A stretch of DNA of 64,000 nucleotides from contig NZ_CP022958.1 of NCBI RefSeq assembly GCF_006496635.1, forward strand, positions 1,116,001-1,180,000, read 5' to 3'. Positions 1 through 11,475 of the stretch are shown here, piece by piece. Each line of letters starts with the position of its first letter. Position 1 is the stretch's first letter. Source of the DNA: Azoarcus sp. DD4. Lineage in GTDB: Bacteria; Pseudomonadota; Gammaproteobacteria; Burkholderiales; Rhodocyclaceae. The notes beneath the pieces were generated by a model. That model searched no databases and was not told where the DNA came from. It was given only the letters and a program-made list of their open reading frames with translations. Position numbers and translations under genes: made by a program.

Positions 1-620
1 GCATGCCGCTCAATCTCGGCTTTCCCGGCGAGACGGGAGGCAAGGTGCGCGCGGCCAAGACCTGGCGGCCGATCGAGCAGGCAACCATGTCCTACGGTCA
101 CGGCATCTCGGTGACCCTGATCCAGATGGCGCGCGCCTACCTGGTATTCGCCCGCGATGGCGAGCTGGTACCGCTGTCGCTCACCAAGCTCGACGGTCCG
201 CCGACCAACGGGCAACGCATCTTCTCGCCGCAGACGGTACAGAGCTTGCGAGCGATGCTCGAAACGGTGACGCTGGCGGGCGGTACGGCGACCAAGGCCC
301 AGGTGCCCGGCTACCGGGTCGGCGGCAAGACCGGTACTGCGCTCAAGCTTGAAGGCGGCCGCTACACCAAGCGCTACGTGGCCTCCTTCGTCGGCTTTGC
401 GCCGGTTTCCAACCCGCGCCTGGTGGTGGCGGTGATGATCGACGAACCCAGCGCAGGCAGCTACTACGCCGGCACGGTCGCGGCGCCGGTGTTCTCCCGC
501 ATCATGGAAGGCTCGTTGCGTGCACTCGGCGTGGCACCGGATGCACCGCTGACGCCGCTGCAGCTCGCCCGCAAGTCGAACGAGGGCCCGGCGCCGGCGC
601 CGGTACGGGAGAGCATGTGA
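1..620 (+). CDS. ftsI: Peptidoglycan D,D-transpeptidase FtsI (PBP3), C-terminal part
   Basis: This is the 3' end of the septal penicillin-binding protein, which cross-links peptidoglycan at the division site from the periplasmic side of the inner membrane. The gene begins before the window, so only about 205 residues of the transpeptidase domain are visible. The KTGT active-site motif is present (the Lys codon is at about 327), preceded by the SYGHG segment typical of class B PBPs. The N-terminal anchor, the SxxK serine and the SxN motif lie outside. The stop codon overlaps the GTG start of murE (GTGA). This and the murE neighbour identify the dcw cluster, where ftsI normally precedes murE. 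Confidence 0.95.
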   Translation, partial: MPLNLGFPGETGGKVRAAKTWRPIEQATMSYGHGISVTLIQMARAYLVFARDGELVPLSLTKLDGPPTNGQRIFSPQTVQSLRAMLETVTLAGGTATKAQVPGYRVGGKTGTALKLEGGRYTKRYVASFVGFAPVSNPRLVVAVMIDEPSAGSYYAGTVAAPVFSRIMEGSLRALGVAPDAPLTPLQLARKSNEGPAPAPVRESM

Positions 621-2122
621 GCAATCCCGGTCTCGTGCTGCTCGACCAGTTGCGTGCCCAGGGCGTGAGCCCCACCGGCATCACCGCCGACTCGCGCCGG
701 ATCGCTCCCGGTGAGGTGTTCGCTGCCTGGCCCGGCTACGCGACGGACGGCCGCCGCTACATCCGGGCGGCGGTCGAGCGCGGTGCTGCGGCGGTGCTGT
801 GGGAAAGTGGCGACGACTTCCGTGTCGATGGTCTGCCGGTGCCCTCGCTGCCCGTCGTCGGCCTGCGCGATCTCGCCGGCCATCTGGCGCACGAAATCCA
901 CCAGCGTCCGTCGTCCCGCCTGTGGCTCGCCGGTGTCACGGGGACCAACGGCAAGACCACCGTCAGCCAGTGGCTGGCGCGTGCGCTTGCCGAACTCGGC
1001 ACCCGTTGCGGCATCATCGGTACGCTGGGCAGCGGTTTCCCCGATCAGCTGACCGCCGGCTTGAATACCACCCCCGATGCGCTCGAGCTGCATCGCATGC
1101 TGGCGGCTTTCCTGGCCGACGGCGCCGGCGCGGCGGCCATAGAGGTGTCGTCGATCGGGCTCGACCAAGGGCGGGTGAACGGCGCCGAGTTCGACGTCGC
1201 GGTGTTCACCAACCTGACGCGCGATCATCTCGACTACCACCTGACCATGGAAGCCTACGCTGCAGCCAAGGCCCGGCTGTTCCAGTTGCCGGGGGTGACG
1301 CGGGCGGTGATCAACCTCGACGACGCCTTCGGCATGAGTCAGGCGCGCCGCCTGGTCGACGGTGGGCTGGTCGACGTGATCGGATACACCCGCGTGGCTT
1401 CCAATGCCGGTGCAGTGCCAGGCGCGCGCGTGCTGGTGGCCGATCGCCTCCATGCCGCACCCTCCGGACTTCAGTTCACGCTGCACTGGGCCGGGCGCCA
1501 GGCCGAGGTACAGGTGCGCATGGTCGCGCCCTTTAATGTTTCCAACCTGCTGGCAGTGATCGGTGCGCTGATCGCGCGCGGCGTGGCGCTGGACGATGTG
1601 CTCGCCGTCGTTGGCCGCCTGACTCCACCGGAAGGTCGTATGCAGTTGCTCGGCGGCATCGGCGAACCGCTGGTGGTGATCGACTACGCCCATACCCCCG
1701 ACGCGCTGGCGAAAGTGCTCGAAGCGGTCCGCGATACCGCGCGCACGCGCGGCGGCCGGCTGGTGTGCGTGTTCGGCTGCGGCGGCGACCGTGACCCGGG
1801 CAAGCGGCCGCTGATGGGCGAGGTCGCGCGCCAGCTTGCCGACCGTGTCGTCGTCACCAGCGACAACCCGCGCAGCGAGGATCCGCAAGCGATCATCGAC
1901 GCGGTGATGGCCGGGGCAGGGCCGGCGGCGGATCGGGTCGTCGATCGCGCCGAGGCTATCCGCGTCGCCATCGGCGAGGCCGGGCCGGACGACATCGTGG
2001 TGCTGGCCGGCAAGGGACACGAGCCTTACCAGGAAATCCACGGCCAAAGGCTGCCTTTTTCAGATATCGAGCAGGCGCGTGCCGCCCTCGCCGCATGGAA
2101 CGACAGGGGGACGCAAGCATGA
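617..2122 (+). CDS. murE: UDP-MurNAc-L-Ala-D-Glu:meso-DAP ligase MurE
   Basis: MurE is the cytoplasmic ATP-dependent ligase that adds the third residue of the peptidoglycan stem peptide. The 501-residue product has the usual family length. The Mur-ligase ATP loop GTNGKTT is at residues 109-115. The DNPR motif at 416-419 is the signature of enzymes that select meso-diaminopimelate rather than lysine. Translation starts at a GTG overlapping the ftsI stop, and the stop overlaps the murF start, so coupling is likely. The assignment is firm from motifs and synteny. Confidence 0.97.
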   Translation: MSNPGLVLLDQLRAQGVSPTGITADSRRIAPGEVFAAWPGYATDGRRYIRAAVERGAAAVLWESGDDFRVDGLPVPSLPVVGLRDLAGHLAHEIHQRPSSRLWLAGVTGTNGKTTVSQWLARALAELGTRCGIIGTLGSGFPDQLTAGLNTTPDALELHRMLAAFLADGAGAAAIEVSSIGLDQGRVNGAEFDVAVFTNLTRDHLDYHLTMEAYAAAKARLFQLPGVTRAVINLDDAFGMSQARRLVDGGLVDVIGYTRVASNAGAVPGARVLVADRLHAAPSGLQFTLHWAGRQAEVQVRMVAPFNVSNLLAVIGALIARGVALDDVLAVVGRLTPPEGRMQLLGGIGEPLVVIDYAHTPDALAKVLEAVRDTARTRGGRLVCVFGCGGDRDPGKRPLMGEVARQLADRVVVTSDNPRSEDPQAIIDAVMAGAGPAADRVVDRAEAIRVAIGEAGPDDIVVLAGKGHEPYQEIHGQRLPFSDIEQARAALAAWNDRGTQA

Positions 2123-3531
2123 TGAGTCTGGTCGATGCCGTGCGCGCCCTCGCCGCCCACGGCGCGCGCGCGACGGGTCTGACGCGCTTTTCCTGCGTCG
2201 GTACCGACAGCCGTGCGATTGCCGCGGGCCAGCTCTTCGTTGCCCTGCGCGGCGAGCGTTTCGATGGCCACGACTTCGTCGCCGCGGCCGGGGAAGCCGG
2301 CGCTGCGGCGGCGCTGGTCGATAGCCGCTGGGCGGCGGAGCATGGCGACACCGGCCTGCCGCTGGTGGTGGTCGACGATACCCGGCTCGCACTTGGCAGC
2401 CTGGCGGCTGCGTGGCGTGCGCGTTTCCCGATTCCGCTGATCGGCGTCACCGGCAGCAACGGCAAGACCACGGTCAAGGAAATGTGTGTCGCCATCCTGC
2501 GTGCCCAGGCGCGCAGCGACGGTGCCGACGACGACGCGGTGCTCGGCACCCGCGGCAATTTAAACAACGACATCGGTTTGCCGCTCACGCTGCTGGAACT
2601 GCGCGATCACCATCGCGCCGCGGTGATCGAGATGGGTATGAATCACCCCGGCGAGATTGCCTACCTCACCGGGCTGGCGCGGCCCACCGTAGCCATTGTG
2701 AACAACGCACAGCGCGCCCATCTGCAGGGTCTGGGGACGCTGGCCGAAGTGGCACAGGAAAAGGGCGCGATCTACCAAGGGCTGGGCGAGAACGGCGTCG
2801 CCATAGTCAATGCCGACGACACCCATGCGGCCTACTGGCGCGACCTCAATGCCGGTCGCCGGATTGTGAGCTTTGGTATCGACCAGCCGGCCGACGTCGC
2901 CGGCCGGTGTACCCTGCACGGGCTCGGTGCCCAGCTTGCGCTCGATGCGGCCCAGGGCCGTGGCGAGGTCGATCTGCAGGTGCCGGGGCTGCATAACGCC
3001 CGCAATGCGGTCGGTGCAGCCGCCGCCTGCCTCGCCGCCGGCGTCAGCTTCGAAGCGGTGCTCGAAGGCCTCGCCAGCTATACCGGCACGCGCGGACGCC
3101 TGCAGCGTCGGGCCGGGCCGCGCGGCGCGGTCATTCTCGACGACAGCTACAACGCCAATCCGGACTCGATGCGCGCGGGCATCGACGTACTCGCCTCGAC
3201 CCCGGGCCATACCTTCCTGGTGCTCGGCGACATGGGCGAGGTCGGCGAAACCAGCGCCCAGGTGCATGACGAGATCGGTGGTTACGCCAAGAGCAAGGGC
3301 ATCGACGGCCTTTACGCGCTGGGCGAGGCGAGTGCGATCGCGGTGCGCAATTTCGGTGACGGGGCACACCACTTCGACAGCGTCGATGCGCTGGTCACGG
3401 CGCTGACCGAGCGGCTCGATGCCGACGCGGTGGTGCTGGTGAAAGGTTCGCGCTTCATGAAGATGGAGCGGGTGGCGGACGCGCTTGCGGCACTGCACAA
3501 TGGCGCCCCTCGCAAGGAAACAGGCTCGTAA
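2119..3531 (+). CDS. murF: UDP-MurNAc-tripeptide:D-Ala-D-Ala ligase MurF
   Basis: MurF completes the cytoplasmic pentapeptide precursor by attaching D-Ala-D-Ala. The chosen ATG at 2119 gives 470 residues. It sits about 8 bases after the purine-rich AGGGGG and overlaps the murE stop. An in-frame ATG at 2095 lies inside murE and lacks a comparable ribosome-binding site. The P-loop variant GSNGKTT at residues 112-118 is typical of MurF; MurC, MurD and MurE use GTHGKTT or GTNGKTT. The TAA stop is followed by mraY after one base. Confidence 0.96.
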   Translation: MMSLVDAVRALAAHGARATGLTRFSCVGTDSRAIAAGQLFVALRGERFDGHDFVAAAGEAGAAAALVDSRWAAEHGDTGLPLVVVDDTRLALGSLAAAWRARFPIPLIGVTGSNGKTTVKEMCVAILRAQARSDGADDDAVLGTRGNLNNDIGLPLTLLELRDHHRAAVIEMGMNHPGEIAYLTGLARPTVAIVNNAQRAHLQGLGTLAEVAQEKGAIYQGLGENGVAIVNADDTHAAYWRDLNAGRRIVSFGIDQPADVAGRCTLHGLGAQLALDAAQGRGEVDLQVPGLHNARNAVGAAAACLAAGVSFEAVLEGLASYTGTRGRLQRRAGPRGAVILDDSYNANPDSMRAGIDVLASTPGHTFLVLGDMGEVGETSAQVHDEIGGYAKSKGIDGLYALGEASAIAVRNFGDGAHHFDSVDALVTALTERLDADAVVLVKGSRFMKMERVADALAALHNGAPRKETGS

Positions 3532-3532
3532 C

Positions 3533-4621
3533 ATGCTGCTCGAACTCGCTCTCTGGCTCGGCCAGGACATCCGCGGTTTCAACGTCTTCGGCTACATCAC
3601 GCTGCGTACGGTGCTGGCTGCGCTCACCGCGCTGGCGATCTCGCTGACGGCCGGCCCCGGCGTGATCCGCTGGCTCGCCGCCAAGAAGATCGGCCAGGCG
3701 GTGCGCGACGACGGTCCCAAGTCGCACCTGACCAAAGCCGGCACGCCGACCATGGGCGGCGCGCTCATCCTGATCGCCATCGGCATCACCATCCTGCTAT
3801 GGGGCGACCTCAAGAACGCCTACGTGTGGGTGACGCTGCTGGTCACGCTGGGTTTCGGCGCAGTCGGCTGGGTGGACGACTGGCGCAAGGTCGTGCACCG
3901 CGACCCGAAGGGACTCGCCAGCCGCTGGAAGTACTTCTGGACCTCGGCCATCGCGCTGGGCGCCTCCGTCTTCCTCGGCATCGGCGCCACCACTCCGGCC
4001 GAAACCGAGCTGATCGTGCCCTTCTTCAAGGCGGTGGCCTATCCGCTGGGCGTGTACGGCTTCATCGCGTTGACCTACTTCGTCATCAACGGCACCAGCC
4101 ACGCGGTCAACCTCACCGACGGTCTCGACGGCCTGGCGATCATGCCGACGGTGATGGTCGCCGGCGCGCTGGCAATCTTCGCCTATGTCGCGGGCCATGC
4201 CGGATTCTCCAAGTACCTCGGCGTTCCTTACATCGCGGGTGCCGGTGAACTTGCGGTGTTCTGCGGCGCGATCTGCGGTGCCGGACTGGGCTTCCTGTGG
4301 TTCAACGCCTATCCGGCGGAAGTCTTCATGGGCGACGTCGGCGCGCTCGCGCTCGGCGCCGCGCTCGGCACCATCGCGGTCGTGGTACGTCAGGAGATCG
4401 TGCTCTTCATCATGGGCGGACTCTTTGTCGCCGAAACGCTGTCGGTGATGCTGCAGGTGCTCTATTTCAAGGCGACCGGCGGCAAGCGCATCTTCCGCAT
4501 GGCGCCGCTGCATCACCACTACGAGCTGAGCGGCTGGAAAGAGACGCAGGTCGTCGTCCGCTTCTGGATCATCACCCTCATGCTGGTGCTGTTCGGCCTC
4601 TCGACGCTGAAACTGAGATGA
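3533..4621 (+). CDS. mraY: Phospho-MurNAc-pentapeptide transferase MraY
   Basis: MraY is the polytopic inner-membrane enzyme that transfers phospho-MurNAc-pentapeptide from UDP to undecaprenyl phosphate, forming lipid I. The product has 362 residues (E. coli has 360). Visible family motifs are the VDDW segment, NLTDGLDGL with the catalytic aspartates, FMGDVGALALG, and the histidine-rich HHHYE near the C terminus. The start at 3533 begins MLLELALWL; an ATG at 3485 in the same frame lies inside murF and would add 16 non-family residues. The stop overlaps the murD start (ATGA). Confidence 0.97.
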   Translation: MLLELALWLGQDIRGFNVFGYITLRTVLAALTALAISLTAGPGVIRWLAAKKIGQAVRDDGPKSHLTKAGTPTMGGALILIAIGITILLWGDLKNAYVWVTLLVTLGFGAVGWVDDWRKVVHRDPKGLASRWKYFWTSAIALGASVFLGIGATTPAETELIVPFFKAVAYPLGVYGFIALTYFVINGTSHAVNLTDGLDGLAIMPTVMVAGALAIFAYVAGHAGFSKYLGVPYIAGAGELAVFCGAICGAGLGFLWFNAYPAEVFMGDVGALALGAALGTIAVVVRQEIVLFIMGGLFVAETLSVMLQVLYFKATGGKRIFRMAPLHHHYELSGWKETQVVVRFWIITLMLVLFGLSTLKLR

Positions 4622-6036
4622 CACAGCCGTCCTTTTCTTCCTCGCTTGCCGGCCGCCACGTGCTCGTGCTCGGGCTGGGCGAGTCCGGTCTGGCGATGGC
4701 GCGCTGGTGCGCGCGTCGCGGCGCCCGCCTGCGCGTGGCCGACAGCCGCGCCACGCCGCCGGGGCTGGAGGCGTTGCAGGCGGCCGCTCCGCAGGCCGAA
4801 CTCGTCACTGGCAGCTTCGGCAACGAAGTGTTGGACGGTGTCGACATCGTGGCCGTCAGCCCGGGGCTCGATCCGCGCGTCGGTGTGATCGCCGAGGCGC
4901 AGCGCCGCTGTCTGCCCCTGACGGGCGAGATGACGCTGCTGGCCGAGGCGCTGACCGAACTCGACGCGCGTGGCGCAACCCGCATCCTCGCGATCACTGG
5001 CACCAACGGCAAGACCACCACCACCGCGCTCACCGCCGCGCTGGCGCAGTCGGCAGGGCTGGATGCCGTCGCGGCCGGCAACATCAGCCCGGCCGCGCTC
5101 GACGTGCTGATGGCACGCGTCGACGCCGGCCAGCCGTTGCCGCAGTGCTGGGTGCTGGAACTCTCGAGCTTCCAGATCGAGACCATGGCTGCGCTCGACC
5201 CCGAGGCGGCCACCGTGCTCAACGTCACCGACGACCACCTCGACCGTTACGCAGACCTGGCCGACTATGCCGCGACCAAGGCGCGCATCTTCCAGGGCCG
5301 CGGCGTGCAGGTGCTCAACCGCGACGACGCACGTGTCGCCGCGATGGCACTGCCCGGGCGCCGGGTGATCGACTTCGGTACCGATGTCCCCCGGGGGAGC
5401 GACAGCTATGGGCTGGTGGAAGATGCCGGTCGCTGCTGGCTGGTTCGCGCTGCCGACCGGCTGCTGGCGCTCGACGAACTGGCCCTGGCCGGCCGCCACA
5501 ATGCAGCCAATGCGCTGGCGGCGCTCGCCCTGTGCGAAGGCGGGCTGGGCCTGTCGCCCGCCACGCTGCTGGCCGGCCTGCGCGCCTTTCGCGGTCTGCC
5601 TCATCGCGTCGAACTGGTCGCCGAGCGCGCCGACGGCGTGCGCTACTACGACGATTCCAAGGGAACCAACGTCGGCGCTACCGTGGCCGCGCTCGACGGA
5701 CTGCGCGGCAAGGTCGTGCTGATCGCCGGCGGTGATGGCAAGGGGCAGGATTTCACGCCGCTGGCACCGGCGCTGGCGAAGCACGCGCGCGCACTGGTGC
5801 TGATCGGCCGCGACGCGAAGTTGATCGAAGCCGCCGTCGCCGGCCGCGGTGTGCCGCTGGAGCACGCCGCCGACCTCGACACTGCGGTCGCCCGTGCGAA
5901 TGCGCTTGCAAACGCGGGCGATGCGGTCCTGCTGTCGCCCGCCTGCGCCAGCCTCGACATGTTCCGCAATTACGCCCATCGCGCCGAGGTGTTCATCGCC
6001 GCCGTGCGGCGTCTGCCGGGGGTGAGCGCACGATGA
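4618..6036 (+). CDS. murD: UDP-MurNAc-L-alanine:D-glutamate ligase MurD
   Basis: MurD adds D-glutamate to UDP-MurNAc-L-Ala in the cytoplasm. The 472-residue protein (E. coli has 438) starts at an ATG overlapping the mraY stop. A Rossmann-like N-terminal domain with VLGLGESG at about residues 17-24 binds the uracil nucleotide. The Mur-ligase ATP loop GTNGKTT lies at 128-134. The C-terminal domain contains YYDDSKGTN, conserved in MurD. It ends in an ATGA overlap with ftsW. Confidence 0.96.
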   Translation: MTQPSFSSSLAGRHVLVLGLGESGLAMARWCARRGARLRVADSRATPPGLEALQAAAPQAELVTGSFGNEVLDGVDIVAVSPGLDPRVGVIAEAQRRCLPLTGEMTLLAEALTELDARGATRILAITGTNGKTTTTALTAALAQSAGLDAVAAGNISPAALDVLMARVDAGQPLPQCWVLELSSFQIETMAALDPEAATVLNVTDDHLDRYADLADYAATKARIFQGRGVQVLNRDDARVAAMALPGRRVIDFGTDVPRGSDSYGLVEDAGRCWLVRAADRLLALDELALAGRHNAANALAALALCEGGLGLSPATLLAGLRAFRGLPHRVELVAERADGVRYYDDSKGTNVGATVAALDGLRGKVVLIAGGDGKGQDFTPLAPALAKHARALVLIGRDAKLIEAAVAGRGVPLEHAADLDTAVARANALANAGDAVLLSPACASLDMFRNYAHRAEVFIAAVRRLPGVSAR

Positions 6037-7271
6037 GGCTCGCTGCGATGTTCTCCGGCCTGTTCTCTCCCGCCTCGCGTCCCGCGGTGGCAGGCGGTGG
6101 CGAGACCGCGCGCGTCGTGAGCCGTCTGGCACGCCCCGCGGCGCCGGCGCGCGAGCTCGACCTGCTGCTGATCTGGTCGGCGGTCGGCCTGCTGCTGATC
6201 GGTCTGGTGATGGTGTATTCGGCCTCGATCGCGATCGCCGAGGGCAGCCGTTTCACCGGCAATCAGTCGCATTACTTCCTGCTGCGCCACGCGATCTTCC
6301 TGGCGATCGGCATCGGTGCCGGCCTGGCCGCCTTCCAGTTGCCGATGGCCAAGTGGCAACGCCTGGCGCCGGCGCTCTTCGTCGGCGGCGTGGTGCTGCT
6401 GATCGTCGTGCTGATCCCCGGACTGGGGCGTGAAGTGAATGGCGCGCAGCGCTGGCTATCGCTCGGGCCGGTGAATCTGCAACCGTCCGAGCTGATGAAG
6501 GTTTTCGCGGCGCTATATGCCGCCGACTACACCGTGCGCAAGCTCGACGCGATGGGTAGCTTCATGCGCGGCTTCCTGCCGATGATGACGGTAATCCTCT
6601 TCGTCGGCTTCCTGCTGTTGCGCGAGCCCGACTTCGGCGCCTTCGTCGTCATCACCACCATCGCCTTCGGCGTGCTCTTCCTCGGTGGCGTCAATGTGCG
6701 GGTTTTTGCCCTGCTGGCGGTGGTCGCGGTGATCGGTTTCATCATCCTGATCTGGACCTCGCCCTACCGTCGTGAGCGCATCTTCGGCTTCATGGACCCG
6801 TGGCAGGATGCGTTCGGCAAGGGCTACCAGCTGTCGCATGCGCTGATCGCTTTCGGCCGCGGTGAATGGTTCGGCGTGGGCCTCGGCGCCAGCGTCGAAA
6901 AACTGTTCTACCTGCCGGAAGCACACACCGACTTCCTACTGGCGGTGATCGCGGAAGAACTCGGATTCGCCGGCGTGGTCCTGGTCGTAGCCATGTTTGC
7001 CTTGCTGGTGCAGCGCGCCTTCGCGATCGGCCGCGAAGCGATCAAGCTCGAACGCTACTTCTCCGGGCTGGTCGCACAGGGCATCGGCCTGTGGATGGGG
7101 GTGCAGTCCTTCATCAACATGGGCGTGAACATGGGGCTCCTCCCGACCAAGGGCCTGACCCTGCCGATGATGAGCTTCGGGGGGTCGGGCATCGTCGCCA
7201 ACTGCGTGGCGCTGGCGATCCTGCTGCGGATCGACTGGGAAGTCCGCCAGATGAAGCGGGGGGCCACATGA
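6033..7271 (+). CDS. ftsW: Lipid II polymerase / cell division protein FtsW
   Basis: FtsW is the SEDS-family glycosyltransferase that polymerises septal glycan with FtsI. The 412-residue product has about 50 cytoplasmic residues followed by many hydrophobic spans, the expected SEDS topology. Conserved stretches include GAQRWLSLGP, the QPSELMK loop, and PTKGLTLPMMSFGGSG near the end. The ATG overlaps the murD stop. Position between murD and murG supports ftsW rather than the elongation paralogue rodA. Confidence 0.96.
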   Translation: MRLAAMFSGLFSPASRPAVAGGGETARVVSRLARPAAPARELDLLLIWSAVGLLLIGLVMVYSASIAIAEGSRFTGNQSHYFLLRHAIFLAIGIGAGLAAFQLPMAKWQRLAPALFVGGVVLLIVVLIPGLGREVNGAQRWLSLGPVNLQPSELMKVFAALYAADYTVRKLDAMGSFMRGFLPMMTVILFVGFLLLREPDFGAFVVITTIAFGVLFLGGVNVRVFALLAVVAVIGFIILIWTSPYRRERIFGFMDPWQDAFGKGYQLSHALIAFGRGEWFGVGLGASVEKLFYLPEAHTDFLLAVIAEELGFAGVVLVVAMFALLVQRAFAIGREAIKLERYFSGLVAQGIGLWMGVQSFINMGVNMGLLPTKGLTLPMMSFGGSGIVANCVALAILLRIDWEVRQMKRGAT

Positions 7272-8334
7272 AGACCCTGCTGGTGATGGCGGGCGGAACG
7301 GGAGGCCATATCTTCCCCGGAATCGCGGTGGCGGAAGCGCTGCGCGCGAAGGGTTGGCGCATCGTCTGGATGGGTAACCCGGATGGCATGGAGGCGCGCA
7401 TCGTGCCGGCGCGCGGCTACGACACCGCCTGGGTGCGTTTCGGTGCGCTGCGCGGCAAGGGCCTGGTGCGCAAGCTGCTGCTGCCGCTGAACCTGCTGTC
7501 CGGATTCTGGCAGGCGCTGGGAGCGCTGCGTCGCATCAAGCCCGACGTGGTGCTGGGCATGGGCGGCTACATCACTTTCCCGGGCGGCATGATGGCGGCG
7601 CTGATCGGTCGTCCGCTGGTGCTGCACGAGCAGAACTCGGTGGCTGGACTGGCCAACCGCGTGCTCGCCGGCGTGGCCGACCGCGTGCTGTCCGGTTTTC
7701 CGTCGGTGCTGAAGAAGGCGGGCTGGGTCGGCAACCCGGTGCGCGAGGAAATCACCGCGGTGGCACCGCCGGCCGTGCGCTTCGCCGGACGCAGCGGCCC
7801 GCTGCGCGTGCTGGTGGTGGGCGGCAGCCTCGGTGCGGCGGTGCTCAACGACACCGTGCCGCAGGCGCTCGCGCGCATTCCGCTGGCGTGCCGGCCGACC
7901 GTGGTGCATCAGGCCGGCGAGAAGCAGATCGATGCGCTGCGCACGGCCTACAACGCGGCCGGGGTCGAGGGCGATCTGCGCCCCTTCATTCAGGACATGG
8001 CTGCCGCCTATGCGGATGCCGACCTCGTGATCTGCCGCGCCGGCGCGCTTACTGTCGCCGAGCTGGCGGCGGTCGGCGTAGCCAGCCTGCTGGTGCCCTT
8101 TCCGCACGCGGTGGACGACCACCAGACCGGCAACGCGCGTTTCCTCGCCGAGCACGGCGGTGCCTACCTGTTGCCGCAGAACGAACTCAACGCCGAACGA
8201 CTGGCCGGCATTCTCGCCAGTCTGGACCGTCCGCAATTGCTGCAGATGGCCGAGCACGCTCGCGCGCAGGCCAAGCCGCGCGCCACCGAGGCGGTCGCCC
8301 GGGTCTGCGAGGAACTGGCGGCGGGAGGCAAGGC

Positions 8335-8338
<4 letters not shown>
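7268..8338 (+). CDS. murG: Lipid II synthase MurG
   Basis: MurG is the peripheral membrane GT-B glycosyltransferase that adds GlcNAc to lipid I on the cytoplasmic face. It has 356 residues (E. coli has 355). The N terminus carries the glycine-rich GGTGGHIFP at residues 9-17, and the second Rossmann domain begins with VVGGSLGA. The ATG overlaps the ftsW stop by four bases, and the stop overlaps murC in the same way. Confidence 0.97.
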
Positions 8339-9734
<1,396 letters not shown>

Positions 9735-9738
<4 letters not shown>

Positions 9739-10649
9739 AGCAGCGGTTCGGAAAGGTTGCGGTGCTGTTCGGCGGATCGTCCGCCGAGCGCGAGGTTTCG
9801 CTGATGTCGGGCGCGGCGGTGCTGGCCGCGCTGCAGGGCGCGGGCGTCGATGCCCATGCCTTCGATCCGGCTGAGCGCGACCTCCACATCCTCAAGGAGG
9901 AGGGCTACGACCGCGTGTTCATCGCGCTGCATGGCCGCGGCGGCGAGGACGGCACGGTGCAGGGTGCGCTCGAACTGATGGGCATCCCCTACACCGGCAG
10001 CGGCGTGATGGCTTCGGCGCTGGCGATGGACAAGTGGCGGACCAAGATGGTGTGGTTGTCCTGCGGTCTGCCGACGCCGCGCTACGCCATCCTCGATGCC
10101 GACAGCGATTTCGATGCGGTGGCGCGCGAGCTCGGCCTGCCCATCTTCGTCAAGCCGGTGCATGAAGGCTCCAGCATGGGCGCCACCAAGGTGACCGAGG
10201 CGGGCCAGTTGCGCGCGGCCTGGGAACTGGCGGCGCGCTACGACAGCCTGGTGATCGCCGAGGAGTTCATCTCCGGCCAGGAACTGACCGCACCCTTCCT
10301 CGAAGACCGCGCCTTGCCGCTGGTACGCATCGTCGCGCCCGACGGCAATTACGACTACCAGCACAAGTATTTCACCGATGACACCCGCTACGACTGCCCC
10401 TGCGGCTTGCCGCAGGCCGAGGAGGAGGCGCTGCAGGCGCTGGTGATGAAGAGCGCGCGCGTGCTCGGCTGCCGCGGCTGGGGCCGGGCCGACCTCATCC
10501 TGACACCCGAGGGCCGCCCCTATCTGCTGGAGATGAACACCTCGCCCGGCATGACTGGCCATTCGCTGGTGCCGATGTCGGCGCGTGTGGCGGGCATGTC
10601 GTTCGAAGCGCTGTGTCTGGCGATTCTCGCGGAGGCCCGACTTGGCTGA
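9735..10649 (+). CDS. ddlB: D-alanine:D-alanine ligase DdlB
   Basis: This ATP-grasp enzyme makes the D-Ala-D-Ala dipeptide used by MurF. The 304 residues match the short proteobacterial DdlB form. The N-terminal VLFGGSSAEREVS is the family signature, and LEMNTSPGMTGHSL near the C terminus carries the metal and phosphate ligands. A GTG start overlaps the murC stop. The gene overlaps the TTG start of ftsQ by eight bases. Confidence 0.95.
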
Positions 10650-11475
10650 AATCCGCGCCCGCGCTGCTGCATCCGCTGCCCCCCGGGGGGCGGCACGTGA
10701 GCGCGCGCGCGAGGAACGCGGCCTGTGGCATCGGCCGGCCTTGCTGCATCTGATTTCCGACCTGCTGATGCTGTTTGCGGCAATCGGTTTCGGCTGGGCC
10801 CTGGTGACCTGGTTCGTGTCGCGTCCGCTATTCCCGCTGCGCGAAGTGATCCTGCTGTCGCCGGCCGCGGAAGTGACCGAGGCACAGCTGGAGTATGTCG
10901 CCCGGACCGCGGTACGGGGCAACTTCTTCACCGTCGATCTCGAGGAAGTGCGCTCCGCCTTCGAGAAGCTGCCCTGGGTGCGCCGCGCGGAGGTGCGTCG
11001 GCGCTGGCCGGACGGTATCGAACTGCGCCTGGTCGAACACGAGGCGGTCGCTCACTGGACCGCGTCCGAGAGCGGCGAGGCGCGACTGGTGAACCGCGAA
11101 GGCGAAGTATTCACCGCAAGCAGCACCGAGCCGATGCCGGCGCTGGCCGGTCCGCAAGGCACGTCGGCACGTTTGCTGGCGCGCTATCACGAGCTTTCGA
11201 ATCTTCTGCAGCCGATGAATCTGCGCCTGGTCGGCGTGGCACTGTCGGCGCGCGAGGCCTGGCAGCTGACGATGGAGAACGGTCTGGTGATCCTGCTGGG
11301 TCGGGAATCCGACCAGGCGGTGCTCGACCGGCGCCTCAAGCGTTTCGTCACGGCGTGGCCGGAACTGGAACATCACATTGGAACGATGGTAGCGGTGGCC
11401 GACCTCCGTTACCCCGGCGGATTCGCACTGACTCCGGTAGGCGGAGCAGCCCCAGCAGGAAAAGGCAAGCAATGA
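10642..11475 (+). CDS. ftsQ: Cell division protein FtsQ
   Basis: FtsQ is the bitopic divisome scaffold that recruits FtsB and FtsL. I place the start at TTG 10642. GGAGG at 10631-10635 sits six bases upstream, the length becomes 277 residues (E. coli has 276), and an ATG at 10585 is deep inside ddlB with no such site. A cytoplasmic tail of about 36 residues precedes one membrane span (about 37-58). A POTRA domain follows (about 66-134), starting with the PLREVIL strand, then the FtsQ beta domain. The stop overlaps ftsA. The rare TTG start may keep FtsQ at low level, which is inference. Confidence 0.92.
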   Translation: MAEIRARAAASAAPRGAARERAREERGLWHRPALLHLISDLLMLFAAIGFGWALVTWFVSRPLFPLREVILLSPAAEVTEAQLEYVARTAVRGNFFTVDLEEVRSAFEKLPWVRRAEVRRRWPDGIELRLVEHEAVAHWTASESGEARLVNREGEVFTASSTEPMPALAGPQGTSARLLARYHELSNLLQPMNLRLVGVALSAREAWQLTMENGLVILLGRESDQAVLDRRLKRFVTAWPELEHHIGTMVAVADLRYPGGFALTPVGGAAPAGKGKQ